Shown: positions 35,869-45,538, numbered from the stretch's first letter. The stretch is DNA of 64,000 bases from Nocardioides sp. Root122 (GCF_001425025.1 NZ_LMDE01000001.1:540751-604750), one strand, 5' to 3'. Numbers and translations are program-made. The notes: generated by a model from the letters alone, not told the origin.

Positions 35869-37326
35869 ATGACCTTCGGGGACTTCGTCCGGCTGACTCG
35901 CGCCTATGTGTGGGTGCTGATCGGCTGCACGGTCCTCGGCGCGCTGCTGATGATGGCGAAGACCACGCGCGACCCGGTGCTCTACTCCGCGACCTCCTCG
36001 GGGCTCGTCGTCGTCGGCAACGCCACGACCGCCGGCGAGGAGCAGGGCAACGCCGCGCTCGCCGAGGAGAAGGCCGGGCTCTACGCCTTCCTCGTCTCCT
36101 CGATGCCCGTCGCCGAGAAGGTCGTCGACGACCTCGGCCTCGACGTGCCGCCGAGCGAGATCGCCGGCCGGTTCTCGGCCACGGTCAACGCGGACGTCAA
36201 CGCGCTCACCATCACCGCGATCGGCAGCACGCCCGAGCAGGCCCGCGACCTGGCCAACGGTGTCGTGGATGCCGTGGTGGAGTACGCCCAGGAGGTCGAC
36301 ACCGGCGAGAGCAACCCCAGGCGGGACCCGCTGACGCGCGTGGTTCCGGTGCAGCCGGCGGAGCTCCCCCAGGCACCGTTCACGCCCGACTACGCCAAGG
36401 CGGCGATGAAGGGAGCGGCCGGCGGCCTCGCCCTGGCCTACGCCTTCCTGATCGCCCGCCGCCTCATCGACCGCCGGATCCGCTCGGTCAAGCACGTCGA
36501 GGACGCGACCGGCGCCGCCGTGCTCGGCATCATCCCCAAGGAGGACGCCCTCGGTCGCACCCACCGCGGTGTCCGGGGCGACCTCGGCCGCGCGGCGGAG
36601 TCCTTCCGCCAGTTGCGCACCAACCTGCGCTTCGTCGACGTCGACAACGAGCCCCGCAAGATCGTGGTGACTTCCGCCCTCGCCGGCGAGGGCAAGTCGA
36701 CCGTCTCCGCCAACATCGCCCGGCTGGTGGCCCAGGCCGGCACCCCGGTGCTGCTCATCGATGCCGACCTCCGGCGTCCCCAGATCGCCACCACGTTCGA
36801 GATCGACGGCACCGTGGGGCTCACCCAGGCGCTGGCGGGCGACGTGGACGTCCGTGACGTCATCGTCGGATCGGGGATGGCCAACCTGAGCGTGCTGCCG
36901 GCCGGTCGGATCCCGCCGAACCCCAGCGAGCTCCTCGGCTCCCTGCGGATGAAGCAGTTCATCGACGACCTCTCGCAGGACCACCTCGTGATCCTCGACG
37001 CGCCGCCGCTGCTCCCGGTCACCGACGCGGGTCTGCTCTCGGCCTTCTGCGACGGCGCCCTCCTCGTGCAGGCCGCCGGCAGGACCCAGATCGAGCAGAG
37101 CCAGCAGTGCCGCCGGATCCTCGACCAGGTGGGCAGCCGGCTGCTGGGCGTGGTGCTCAACAAGGCGCCGGTCAAGGGCGCCAGCGCCATCGCCTACGGC
37201 GGCGGCTACTCCGGCTACGGGGGCTACGGCGGCTACCGCGCCGAGGAGGCCACCCGCGAGGCGTACTCCACCGCGGGCAAGGGCCGGCGCCGCAAGCTGG
37301 TCAGGTCGTCCTCCGACAAGGCCTGA
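35869..37326 (+). CDS. Polysaccharide co-polymerase and bacterial tyrosine autokinase (Wzz-Wzc type)
   Basis: A 485-residue membrane protein that would control chain length and export of the surface polysaccharide. It has Wzz-type helices at about 14-30 and 183-197 flanking an extracytoplasmic part, followed by a cytoplasmic BY-kinase domain: Walker A AGEGKST at 272-278, Walker A' VLLIDADLRRP near 294-304 and Walker B LVILDAPPLLP. The C terminus carries a Tyr cluster (YGGGYSGYGGYGGY) for autophosphorylation. The phosphatase at 10893-11438 is a possible counterpart. It is convergent with the sugar transferase operon. Confidence 0.92.
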   Translation: MTFGDFVRLTRAYVWVLIGCTVLGALLMMAKTTRDPVLYSATSSGLVVVGNATTAGEEQGNAALAEEKAGLYAFLVSSMPVAEKVVDDLGLDVPPSEIAGRFSATVNADVNALTITAIGSTPEQARDLANGVVDAVVEYAQEVDTGESNPRRDPLTRVVPVQPAELPQAPFTPDYAKAAMKGAAGGLALAYAFLIARRLIDRRIRSVKHVEDATGAAVLGIIPKEDALGRTHRGVRGDLGRAAESFRQLRTNLRFVDVDNEPRKIVVTSALAGEGKSTVSANIARLVAQAGTPVLLIDADLRRPQIATTFEIDGTVGLTQALAGDVDVRDVIVGSGMANLSVLPAGRIPPNPSELLGSLRMKQFIDDLSQDHLVILDAPPLLPVTDAGLLSAFCDGALLVQAAGRTQIEQSQQCRRILDQVGSRLLGVVLNKAPVKGASAIAYGGGYSGYGGYGGYRAEEATREAYSTAGKGRRRKLVRSSSDKA

Positions 37327-37343
37327 CCCTGCCTGAGCCTTCC

Positions 37344-38759
37344 TCAGTAGGCGCCGCGGCTCGCCAGCACGGCGGTGACCGTGCGCGCGAGGATCAGCAG
37401 GTCCTGCACCATCGACCAGTTGTCGACGTAGTAGAGGTCGAGGCGGACGGTGTCCTCCCACGAGAGGTCGGAGCGGCCCGAGACCTGCCACAGGCCGGTC
37501 ATGCCCGGCAGCACGTTGAGCCGGCGGAGCATGTCGTCCTCGTACTGCTCGACCTCGCCGGGCAGTGGCGGGCGTGGCCCGACGAGGCTCATCTCGCCGC
37601 GGACGACGTTCCACAGCTGCGGCAGCTCGTCGAGGGAGAAGCGGCGGATGATCCGGCCGGGCCTGGTCACCCGCGGGTCGTCGGTGCTCTTGAAGAGGAC
37701 GTGGCCGTCGCGCGCCTCCAGCTCGGCCAGTCGTTCCTCGGCGTCGACGTGCATCGAGCGGAGCTTGAGGCAGGTGAACCCCTCCCCGCCGCGCCCTACC
37801 CGGACCTGTCGGAAGAGCGCGGGGCCGCCGTCGTACAACCGGACCCAGAGCATCAACCCGAGCAGGAACGGCGAGACCAGCAGCAGGATGAGGGAGGCGC
37901 CGACGAAGTCGAACGCGCGCTTGGCGTCGTTGGTCGCCAGCTGCGAGCGGGATCGGCCCAGGTGCATGAGGGGGAGGCCGGCCACCGGGCGGATCCGGAC
38001 CCGCTCGCTCGAGACGTCGGTGACGTTGGGCGCGACGATGATCTGCACGTCGGCGTGGTCCTCGAGGTCCCAGGCGAGGCGCCGCAGCTGGGTGGAGGAC
38101 TTCACCGCGCCCGCGGTGAAGAACACGATGTCGGGCGAGACCTCGTCGACGACCGCGCGGATGTCCTCGATCAGCCCGAGGACTGGGACGCCCGCGCCGA
38201 TGGTCTCCGGCCCGGCGTGGATGCCCGGCACCAGGCAGCCCATCACCCGGTAGCCGAGCCAGGACTCACGGTCCAGCACCTTGTGGATCTCTTCGATGTA
38301 GATCGGGCTGCCGACGAGCAGCACCTTCTCGTTGAAGTGCCCGGCCGCGCGGAGCCGCTGGATCACCCGGCGGCTGAGCAGCCGGCCGACCAGGAGCAGC
38401 AGCACGCCGATGGTGAAGAAGAGGACGAAGAAGCCGCGGGAGAGCGGGTACTGCAGGAGGAACGCCATCGTCGCGATGAGGGCGCCGGTGAAGAAGGAGC
38501 CGTTGACGACGAGCTTGAACTCCTCGGTGCCGGCGCCGAGGACGTGGCGCTCGTAGGCGCCGTAGATCGCCAGCATCACCACCCAGGTCGCGACGAAGAA
38601 GATGCTGGCGACGGCGGTGTTCTGCAGGACGTCGCTCGCGGTGTCGAAGACCGACAGGGTCAGACGGAAGCGGATCGCGAGCACCGCGGCCGCGCTGACC
38701 ATGACGAAGTCGACCGCGCCGACCAGCCACGGGAGCAGGCGGATGCCCTCGGGTCGCAC
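37344..38759 (-). CDS. Polyprenyl-phosphate sugar-1-phosphate transferase (initiating transferase, WbaP/WcaJ type)
   Basis: Starts the repeat unit by moving a sugar phosphate from its nucleotide to undecaprenyl phosphate at the membrane. The 471-residue protein has four N-terminal helices, a CoA-binding-like middle domain (KVLLVGSP...) and the catalytic C-terminal domain: KRAFDFVGASLILLLVSP, the Arg/Lys segment FTCLKLRSM, RRFSLDELPQLWNVVRGEMSLVGPRPPLP and PGMTGLWQVSGRS. From GTG 38759, one base after the preceding gene's stop. It is the last gene of the 11-gene operon. Confidence 0.94.
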   Translation of the reverse strand: MRPEGIRLLPWLVGAVDFVMVSAAAVLAIRFRLTLSVFDTASDVLQNTAVASIFFVATWVVMLAIYGAYERHVLGAGTEEFKLVVNGSFFTGALIATMAFLLQYPLSRGFFVLFFTIGVLLLLVGRLLSRRVIQRLRAAGHFNEKVLLVGSPIYIEEIHKVLDRESWLGYRVMGCLVPGIHAGPETIGAGVPVLGLIEDIRAVVDEVSPDIVFFTAGAVKSSTQLRRLAWDLEDHADVQIIVAPNVTDVSSERVRIRPVAGLPLMHLGRSRSQLATNDAKRAFDFVGASLILLLVSPFLLGLMLWVRLYDGGPALFRQVRVGRGGEGFTCLKLRSMHVDAEERLAELEARDGHVLFKSTDDPRVTRPGRIIRRFSLDELPQLWNVVRGEMSLVGPRPPLPGEVEQYEDDMLRRLNVLPGMTGLWQVSGRSDLSWEDTVRLDLYYVDNWSMVQDLLILARTVTAVLASRGAY

Positions 38760-38760
38760 C

Positions 38761-39870
38761 TCAGCCCACCATCCCCTCCGCGTCGACGATGGCGCGGATC
38801 CGCTCGATGAAGCGAGCCTCGCCGAACTCCTCGGCGCGGGCCCTCAGGACGTCAGGATTCCACGGGTGCAGGTCGGCGCGGTCGAGAACGGCGGTGATCG
38901 CGTCGGGCTCGGGGTGGTCGAAGAACAGCCCGGTCTCGTGCTCGACGATGGTGTCGAGATAGCCGCCGCCCCGCAGCGCGATCGTCGGCACGCCGAAGGC
39001 CGCCGCCTCGAGCGGGGTGAGCCCGAAGTCCTCGTGGCTCGGGGCGACCAGGACGCGGGCGTGTGCGTAGGCCCACCGCATCTGCGCATCGGTCAGACCG
39101 CTGAACATCCGGACGTTGGGCGGGATCAGTGCACGCAGCCGCGCCTCCTCGGGGCCGCGCCCGATGATGACGAGGCGGTGCCCGGAGTGACGTGCGGACT
39201 CGATGGCGGCGTCGACGTTCTTGTAGGGCAGCAGCCGCGACACCACCAGCGCGTAGCCACCCGCCCAGTCCTCGAGCTCGTCGATCGGCTCCTGGGGCGC
39301 GCTCGCGTCCATCGCGTGAGGAGCGGGTACCACCTCCGCGTCGATGCCGTACGTCGCCTTGATCCGGTCGCGGACGACACGCGAGTTGGCGAGGTAGGTG
39401 CCGCGTGCGGCGGCTGCCCGCTTGTCCCAGCGGATCAGCGGCGTCTGCACCGCGAGCAGACCCAACCCGAGGAGCGAGCGATGCGTCGGTCCACCGAGGT
39501 AGCGCTCGCTGTCGTAGAGCCAACGCGCGGGGGAGTGGCAGTAGACGACCGACCGTCCGGGGATGTCGAAGCCGTGCGCCCACCCACTGCTCGACACGAT
39601 CGTGACGTCGGCATCGACCTTGATCCGCGACGCGGCCGGTGCGAGCAGCGGCAGTGCGCGCCGGTGGTCGCGACGCAGGAGCAGGATCCGGTTGAGCGGG
39701 GAGGTGACGATGTCCGCGTCCGCGAAGTCCGGGTAGGTCCCGTCGGGGTCGTAGAGCGTCGTGTAGACCTTCGCCTCCGGGAACGCCTTCATCATCGTGA
39801 GCACCACACGCTCTGCGCCACCGCGCTGCGTCAGGTAGTCGTGGGCGATGGCCACGGTTGGCCGAGTCAT
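38761..39870 (-). CDS. Glycosyltransferase family 4
   Basis: A 369-residue GT-B glycosyltransferase of the WbaZ-like subgroup: N-terminal VAIAHDYLTQRGGAERVV, acceptor-side stretch VVYCHSPARWLYD and a donor-side E-x7-E motif in HEDFGLTPLEAAAFGVP. It would add a hexose, often mannose, in the repeat unit. It overlaps the preceding gene by four bases (ATGA). Confidence 0.9.
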   Translation of the reverse strand: MTRPTVAIAHDYLTQRGGAERVVLTMMKAFPEAKVYTTLYDPDGTYPDFADADIVTSPLNRILLLRRDHRRALPLLAPAASRIKVDADVTIVSSSGWAHGFDIPGRSVVYCHSPARWLYDSERYLGGPTHRSLLGLGLLAVQTPLIRWDKRAAAARGTYLANSRVVRDRIKATYGIDAEVVPAPHAMDASAPQEPIDELEDWAGGYALVVSRLLPYKNVDAAIESARHSGHRLVIIGRGPEEARLRALIPPNVRMFSGLTDAQMRWAYAHARVLVAPSHEDFGLTPLEAAAFGVPTIALRGGGYLDTIVEHETGLFFDHPEPDAITAVLDRADLHPWNPDVLRARAEEFGEARFIERIRAIVDAEGMVG

Positions 39871-40886
39871 CGTGCGAGCTCCTCGAGAAGTCGTCGAACC
39901 CGCAGCCGGCCGGCTTGCGGGGAGTACTCGGCCTCCCAACGCCGACGCGCGCGGTCGGTCACGGCGCGTACGTCGTCCTCGTCGGCCGTCAGCGCCTCGC
40001 CGATCACACGGGCGAGGTCGTCGGCGTCGCCGGACCGCGCGACCCAGGGGTGGCCGGGCCCGGCGACCTCGGGCAGCGCGCCGGCGTCGGAGATGACGAA
40101 CGGGACGCCGGACGCCATCGCCTCCGCGACGACCAGGCCGAAAGGCTCGGCCCAGACGCTCGGGAAGACGACGACGTCGACGCTGCAGAACAGGTCGGCG
40201 GGTGCGATGTGGCCGAGGCGTCGTACGCGTGAGCCGAGGCTGCCCAGCTGGGCATCGACTCGCGCCACGTCGGCTGCCGCGACGTAGCGGGAGTCGCCGG
40301 CGAGCACGAGATCGACGTCGTCCAACCCCGCCACGGCGCGGGCGAGGACGTCCACGCCCTTGTCGGTCGAGATGCGCCCGAGGTAGCCGAGGGTCGTGCG
40401 GTTGCCGGTCGGGACACGGTCGAGCACCGGGAGATCGGCGGTCCAGTTGGGGTGCGGCCGACTGCCCCGGACGCGCGCGGCCATGTCGGCGGACGGCACG
40501 AGCGTGGCACGGGCGCCGACGCGTGCGATCGCCGTCGCAACCGTCTGCGCCCGTCCACGGGGGTCCTGGTGGAGGTGGGCGATCCGGTCCCGGTGGCCGG
40601 TCGTGGCGAACGACGGCACCAGGCCGTGGCACCAGAGCACGCCATGGCGCTCGGTGCGGTCCCAGGCGCGGAGCCGGCGGACGTAGTCGCCGCGGCCGTC
40701 GGCGCGGATCGCCACCGTCGCGGCGCCGACGGCCGCGGCGGCGTCGAGGACCTCGCGGGGGCTGTCGGCGGACACCACGGTCACGTCGTGGCCGAGGGCG
40801 ATCAATGCCTCGGCGTGCTGCAGCAGCATCCGCTCGCCGCCACCCAGATCAGGGTTGTTCGCCGCCAGGTAGATGCGCTCAGCCAT
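39867..40886 (-). CDS. Glycosyltransferase family 4
   Basis: A 339-residue GT-B enzyme beginning IYLAANNPDLGGGERMLLQHA, with the donor-binding segment GYLGRISTDKGVD and the E-x7-E motif AEPFGLVVAEAMASGVP. It overlaps the polymerase gene by eight bases and the next gene by four. Donor and linkage are unknown. Confidence 0.88.
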   Translation of the reverse strand: MAERIYLAANNPDLGGGERMLLQHAEALIALGHDVTVVSADSPREVLDAAAAVGAATVAIRADGRGDYVRRLRAWDRTERHGVLWCHGLVPSFATTGHRDRIAHLHQDPRGRAQTVATAIARVGARATLVPSADMAARVRGSRPHPNWTADLPVLDRVPTGNRTTLGYLGRISTDKGVDVLARAVAGLDDVDLVLAGDSRYVAAADVARVDAQLGSLGSRVRRLGHIAPADLFCSVDVVVFPSVWAEPFGLVVAEAMASGVPFVISDAGALPEVAGPGHPWVARSGDADDLARVIGEALTADEDDVRAVTDRARRRWEAEYSPQAGRLRVRRLLEELAR

Positions 40887-42033
40887 CGGGTGCCCCCGGC
40901 GACTCGTCGCGCAGGGCGTGGCCGAGAGCCATTGCCACCGCCACTGCCATCGGGGTGTCGAGGAGCACCTCGCCCAAGGTGACGGCCATGACCGCGACGC
41001 CGATGAGCGCCGCCTGGGCGCCGGCGGCGGCGAGGTCGCCGCTGCGTGCACGGCGGCTGAGCCGGAGGAAGGAGTACGCGACGAGTGCGAGCACGAGGAC
41101 GAGCGCAGGCCACCCGCCTTCCTGGCGGGTGGCGAGGTAGCTGTTGTGGAAGAAGAACTCGAGTTCGCCGATGCGGACCCGCGCGGTGCCGGGTCCGTGG
41201 CCGAACCACGGTGCGTCCGCGAGCTGGACGTGCTCCTGCGCGATGATCCGCTCGCGCAGCGCATCGCTGCCGGACCGGTTCGAGAAGGGGCCGTAGAGCA
41301 CGAGGTCGTCCGGGATGTTGCCGGTCAGCCACACCAGTCCGGCCACCACCGCGGCGCCTCCGACCGCGCCGAGCCGGCGACCGAGCACGATCCACAGCAC
41401 CGCGAAGGCAGCGGCGAGAAGGCCAGTGCGGGAGAAGGTGAGCATCAACCCGCCGAGGACCGGCACGGCGATCGCGAGCCGCACCTTCCACCGTTCGTGT
41501 GCGAAGAAGATGCCCAACGCACCCAGCACGGCGAGGAAGTACGCGCCGGCGTTGGGGTCGGCGAGGAAGCCGGTCAGCCGGCCTGTGTAGCCGGCGTCGC
41601 CACCCACTCCGACCAGCCCGAGCCCGACGACCGCGGTGAGACCGGCCGCGAGTCCCGCTCCGACGGAGCGGAGCGACAACCGGCCGGTGGCGCCTGCCCA
41701 GATGATCCCGCACATGATCGCGACGTGGCCGACCCGTCGGGTCCAGTCGATGTGGTTGGCCATCCCGGAGTAGACGAGCAGCGCCATCAGGGCGGCCGCG
41801 AGGAGGATGACGACCTCGGGCACCTTGGCCCCGCCACGGGCCGGGCGAAGGAGGCACAGCCCGACGAGGGCGGCCATCGCGAACTCGTTGACCGGGAAGC
41901 CGGCGACCTCCAGCGACCGGAACGGCAGTACGGCCATCAGCGCGAAGTCGGTGATCCGGATCTCGCGGTCGGCGGTGTCGGCCGTCTCGATCGTCCGGTC
42001 GGGGAGGTTCCACGGGGAGTCGACGCGCTTCAT
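40879..42033 (-). CDS. O-antigen ligase/polymerase-like membrane protein (Wzy candidate)
   Basis: A 384-residue protein with ten or more membrane helices and one large extracytoplasmic loop holding FGHGPGTARVRIGELEFFFHNSYL, the pattern of Wzy/WaaL-type ligases where Arg and His act on the undecaprenyl-linked glycan. In this operon, with a flippase and a Wzz-like protein, polymerase is the best reading. The ATG at 42033 (MKRVDSPW) overlaps the preceding stop (ATGA) and is preferred over upstream in-frame starts. Confidence 0.87.
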   Translation of the reverse strand: MKRVDSPWNLPDRTIETADTADREIRITDFALMAVLPFRSLEVAGFPVNEFAMAALVGLCLLRPARGGAKVPEVVILLAAALMALLVYSGMANHIDWTRRVGHVAIMCGIIWAGATGRLSLRSVGAGLAAGLTAVVGLGLVGVGGDAGYTGRLTGFLADPNAGAYFLAVLGALGIFFAHERWKVRLAIAVPVLGGLMLTFSRTGLLAAAFAVLWIVLGRRLGAVGGAAVVAGLVWLTGNIPDDLVLYGPFSNRSGSDALRERIIAQEHVQLADAPWFGHGPGTARVRIGELEFFFHNSYLATRQEGGWPALVLVLALVAYSFLRLSRRARSGDLAAAGAQAALIGVAVMAVTLGEVLLDTPMAVAVAMALGHALRDESPGAPDG

Positions 42034-43202
42034 CGTGATCCTCCGAGACCGGCATACACCTTGGCGATGCGAGCGCACATGTCAGCGACGGTCGGCCAGT
42101 CCTCCAGGCCGGGACGGGCCGCCGGGTCGAGGCCCTGCGAAGCCAATGCGACTGCGACGGCGGTCGGGTCATCGGCGTCGACCAGGCACCGTCCCGGCAG
42201 GATCTCGGGGTTGCCCCCCACGTCGCTCGCCACGACGCCGAGACCGCGGGCGGCTGCGTCGAGCAGGGCGTAGGAACAGTTCTCCCACACCGACAGCATC
42301 GAGAGGACGTCGTGCTCGGCCATGGCCGCGTCGGGGTCGAGGAAGCCGGGCAGGGACACGAGCCCGTCGAGGTCGAGGCGGGCGAGATGGGACCTCAACG
42401 TCGCCTCCTCCTCGCCGGTGCCGCCGATGGTCAGACGCGCCTCGGGGTGCTCGCGGTGCAGCACGGCGAACCCGTCGAGGAGGGCGGTGAGGCGCTTCTC
42501 AGGAGCGAGGCGCGCCAGGGACAGGATCCGCAGCCCTCCCTCCCTCGGCGGTTGAGGTGCGAGCGACCGCCTACTCGGTGGTTGAGGTGCGAGCGACTCC
42601 CCACCCGGTGGTTGAGGTGCGAACGACTCCCCACCCGGTGGTTGAGGTGCGAGCGGAGCGAGCCTCGAAACCACAGGATCGACACCGTTGGGGATCACCG
42701 TCACCGGCTGCCGCAGGTGCCACTTGTCGGTCATCGCGTCGGCGGTCGCCCGGCTGACCGCGATGACCGCGTCGAAGCGCCGCAGGCGTGCGGCGTGCAC
42801 GCCCGCCATCACCCGGGCCTTGGCGGTGGAGCGGTGGTAGACGAGGTCGTCGCGGGCGATGCCGTGCTCGGTGGTGACCAGTCGCGGGCCGCGGCCGACC
42901 GCGAGCGCGGTCACGACGTCGGCGTGCGAGAGGTGGCTGTGCACGACGGCGGGCCGGAGCGTGCGTACGGCATCGCGCAGGGACGCGACGGACGCGCGGG
43001 TCCCGTGGTCGGGGCCGAACGGCTCGGTGAGGACCGCAGCTCCAGCGTCGTGCAGCGCGTCGGGCAGGTCGCCGGGCGGTGTCAGGAAGACCAGCCGCCA
43101 CCCCGGCACCCCGGCGCGCGCCACGTCGAGGACGTGGCGGGCCACCCCGGCCAGATCGCTGACCGGCACCACCCACAGGGCGGTGGGTGGGGTCAGAACC
43201 AT
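42030..43202 (-). CDS. Glycosyltransferase family 4 with repeat-derived insert in the hinge
   Basis: A 390-residue GT-B enzyme. The N-terminal domain (to about 175; VVHSHLSHADVV, AVSRATADAM, VIPNGVD) and C-terminal domain (from about 224; LRILSLARLAPEKRL) are both intact, with SVWENCSYALLDAAARGLGVV in the E-x7-E position, where the first Glu is kept and the second is Asp. Between them residues about 177-223 are a low-complexity APQPPGGES repeat encoded by four 30-base tandem units (42546-42675). It overlaps the nonulosonate synthase gene by ten bases. Confidence 0.87.
   Translation of the reverse strand: MVLTPPTALWVVPVSDLAGVARHVLDVARAGVPGWRLVFLTPPGDLPDALHDAGAAVLTEPFGPDHGTRASVASLRDAVRTLRPAVVHSHLSHADVVTALAVGRGPRLVTTEHGIARDDLVYHRSTAKARVMAGVHAARLRRFDAVIAVSRATADAMTDKWHLRQPVTVIPNGVDPVVSRLAPLAPQPPGGESFAPQPPGGESLAPQPPSRRSLAPQPPREGGLRILSLARLAPEKRLTALLDGFAVLHREHPEARLTIGGTGEEEATLRSHLARLDLDGLVSLPGFLDPDAAMAEHDVLSMLSVWENCSYALLDAAARGLGVVASDVGGNPEILPGRCLVDADDPTAVAVALASQGLDPAARPGLEDWPTVADMCARIAKVYAGLGGSR
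42546..42675. repeat. Four 30-base tandem units plus full dispersed repeat inside a glycosyltransferase gene
   Basis: Units start at 42546, 42576, 42606 and 42636, each beginning CGGTGGTTGAGGTGCGA (first copy with C for T). The last unit runs into the complete palindrome, ending CGAGCCTCGAAACCAC. The 30-base period keeps the reading frame. Confidence 0.88.
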
Positions 43203-45466
43203 TGCTCCAGCCGCTCGAGGGCGATCCAGAAGCCCTCCCCGTCGTTGACGTGGCCCTGCCAGATCTCGGGGATGAAGCTCACGCCCGGAGCCATCGCGTC
43301 GAGCTGCTGCGCCAGCACGGCCCAGTCGATCTCGCCGTCGCCGACCTGGACGCCCTCCCCGTCGACGCCCGTCGCGTCGACGAGGTGCAGGTGCTCGGTG
43401 TGCGGCGCCAGCAGGTCGGTCGCCTCGGCGAAGGACATGCCGAGGTAGTTGGCGGACAGCTTGGAGTGCGAGACGTCGAAGCAGAGGCGCCGGTCGTAGC
43501 GCGCCGCGAACTCGGCGGTGTCGCGCGGGTCGACGAACAGGTTGCAGTAGAGCTGGCCACCCATGTACCACGGGTAGGGCGGCAGCGTCTGGGCGCAGAG
43601 GCGCACGCCCGAGTCGTCGACGCGCGCCAGACCTGCGGCCACGCGGGCGTACATCCGCTCCCGCTCGGCGGGCGCCACGAACGCGTCGGTGGTGAAGCCG
43701 CCGAGGCTGGCCACGATCACCGGGCCTTCGCTCTCGGCCTTGGCGTCGGCGCCCCGGGTGAAGTGCTGCTGCATCTCGCGCGTGGTGTCGACGACTTGCT
43801 GCAGCTCACGGATCGACCGCTCCCAGTGCGCGTCGTCCTCGGAGGCGAGGTTGAGGAGGAAGTCGCCGGCGAACAGGTCGGGGGAGTGCGTGGTGAAGCC
43901 CATCGGCAGACCGCCGTCGTACTTCGCGAACACCTCCGCGACCGGCAGGTCGAGGTCCTTGTAGGAGAAGTGGAACTCGAGGAAGTCGGGCGTCGTGTCC
44001 TGCGTCATCGCGTCGATGTCGTGGTAGCGGACGGCCAGGCCCCAGGGCCGGCGGAAGTCGTAGGCACGGCCCTTCGGCGCCGCGTCGCCGAGGTCCGTGG
44101 CGTAGAAGAAGTCGCCGGCGTCGAGGGCGCGGGCCGTGGTGCGCCCGACGAGCTTGTCGTACGCGTTGGGCTGGAGGCCGCGGCCGGGGCTCTTGATGTC
44201 GATGTCGGCGTCGGTGAGCACCTCGCCGGCCTCGATGCGGCGGGCCGCGACGAGCGACTTGGCGAGATTGACCCGGTTCATCATCTCGCCGGTGGAGACC
44301 GCGCGCGGCGCTGCGGTGCCGAGCGCCTCCTCGACCTCGCGGACGCGCTGCACCATCTCCCTGAACTCGCCAGGAAGCAGGCTGACCTTGTGGTCGTTGC
44401 CCTCGAGGTCGCGGTCGATCGTGAAGTGCTTCTCGATGATGCGCGCGCCGAGAGCGACCGCAGCGACGGCGACGTGGAAGCCGCGCTCGTGCCCGGAGTA
44501 GCCCACCGGGGCCTGCGTGATCTCGGCCAGTCGCGTCAGGTAGGCGAGGTTCACGTCCTTGAAGGGCGCCGGATAGGTCGACTGGCAGTGCAGGAACGCG
44601 TGCGCGACGCCCGTGCCCCGGACCACCTCGACGGTCTCGCGGATCTCGCCCTCGGTCGACATGCCCGTGGAGATCACCATGGGAGTGCCACTGGCTGCCA
44701 TGTGGCGCAGCAGGGCGTGGTTGGTCATGTCGGCGGAGGCGACCTTGAGCGACGGGACGCCGTAGTCGACGAGGCGGTCGACCGAGACCGGGTCCCAGGC
44801 CGTGCACATGACGTCGATCCCGACGTCGCGGCAGTGGTCGAAGACCTCGAAGAGCTGGTCGGCCTCGAGGTTGTACTTGGCGAGCAGGTCGAGGGTGTAC
44901 TGCGGGCCGAGGTCCTCCCCGCCCGATCCGGACGAGCCCTGGCGGTAGAGCGACTCCATGTCGCGCAGCTGGAACTTCACGATGTCGGCACCCGACTCGA
45001 CCGACAGGTCGACGAGCTGCTTGGCCAGCGACACGTCGCCCTGGTGGTTGATGCCGATCTCCGAGATCAGCAGCGTCGGGGCGTCGGCGGCGATGACGTG
45101 GCGGCCGATCCGCAGCTCGTCGGCGCGGTTGATCGCGATCGCGACGAGGTGGCCGCGCTCGTCGACGAGCGCGACGTGGTCGATGCCCGACCCGAAGGCA
45201 TGCGAGATCTCGGCGGGGCTGCTGCCGATCGGAAGGCTGCGGGGCGAGGTGTTGGCCGCTTCGATGGCGGCGACGTCGACAGACAGGCGGCTCGACCTGC
45301 TGACCCAGCGACGGAAGTCGCCGTCGGACAGCACGCCGTCGAGGTGGCCGTGTGAGTCGACGAGGAAGATGACGCGAGCCTGGTTGGCGGTGATCTTCTC
45401 CAGGGCGCGGAGGACCGGGTCGCCCGAGTAGACGACGTACGGCGTGAGGTCACGCTCGATGATCAA
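43193..45466 (-). CDS. Nonulosonic acid synthase fusion: CBS pair, NeuB, SAF and TIM-barrel domains
   Basis: A 757-residue protein. Residues about 5-120 are a CBS pair; 130-390 a NeuB-type synthase condensing a 6-carbon sugar with phosphoenolpyruvate to a nine-carbon sialic/legionaminic-type acid (ISEIGINHQG, KVASADMTN, the IIEKHFTIDRDLEGNDHKVSL signature); 400-460 an SAF/antifreeze-like lid (NLAKSLVAARRIEAGEVL); and 475-757 a sugar isomerase/AP-endonuclease-2-like TIM barrel (DFLEFHFSYKD, LHLVDATGVDGEGVQVG). I chose TTG 45466 because GGAAGG lies 8 bases upstream and the CBS domain starts there (IIERDLTPYVVY); another TTG at 45499 is possible. The CMP-sugar synthetase gene precedes it. Confidence 0.88.
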   Translation of the reverse strand: MIIERDLTPYVVYSGDPVLRALEKITANQARVIFLVDSHGHLDGVLSDGDFRRWVSRSSRLSVDVAAIEAANTSPRSLPIGSSPAEISHAFGSGIDHVALVDERGHLVAIAINRADELRIGRHVIAADAPTLLISEIGINHQGDVSLAKQLVDLSVESGADIVKFQLRDMESLYRQGSSGSGGEDLGPQYTLDLLAKYNLEADQLFEVFDHCRDVGIDVMCTAWDPVSVDRLVDYGVPSLKVASADMTNHALLRHMAASGTPMVISTGMSTEGEIRETVEVVRGTGVAHAFLHCQSTYPAPFKDVNLAYLTRLAEITQAPVGYSGHERGFHVAVAAVALGARIIEKHFTIDRDLEGNDHKVSLLPGEFREMVQRVREVEEALGTAAPRAVSTGEMMNRVNLAKSLVAARRIEAGEVLTDADIDIKSPGRGLQPNAYDKLVGRTTARALDAGDFFYATDLGDAAPKGRAYDFRRPWGLAVRYHDIDAMTQDTTPDFLEFHFSYKDLDLPVAEVFAKYDGGLPMGFTTHSPDLFAGDFLLNLASEDDAHWERSIRELQQVVDTTREMQQHFTRGADAKAESEGPVIVASLGGFTTDAFVAPAERERMYARVAAGLARVDDSGVRLCAQTLPPYPWYMGGQLYCNLFVDPRDTAEFAARYDRRLCFDVSHSKLSANYLGMSFAEATDLLAPHTEHLHLVDATGVDGEGVQVGDGEIDWAVLAQQLDAMAPGVSFIPEIWQGHVNDGEGFWIALERLEQWF

Positions 45467-45500
45467 GGCGGACGCCTTCCGTGGGTGTACGTACGGCAAA

Positions 45501-45506
45501 ACAGTA
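45501..45506 (-). promoter_or_regulatory. Internal promoter -10 box before the nonulosonate synthase gene
   Basis: TACTGT on the minus strand in the only sizeable gap (45467-45538) of the operon. With start at 45466 it implies a leader of roughly 25-30 bases carrying a GGAAGG ribosome-binding site. Confidence 0.45.
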
Positions 45507-45538
45507 ACCAGCGGGAGCGCTGCGCGGGCCGAGACGGC

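Noticed and set aside
42546..42675. Regularly spaced repeats that could be read as a small CRISPR array
   Set aside because: The spacing is a plain 30-base tandem repeat with no unique spacers, lies inside an intact coding frame, and no cas genes are near.
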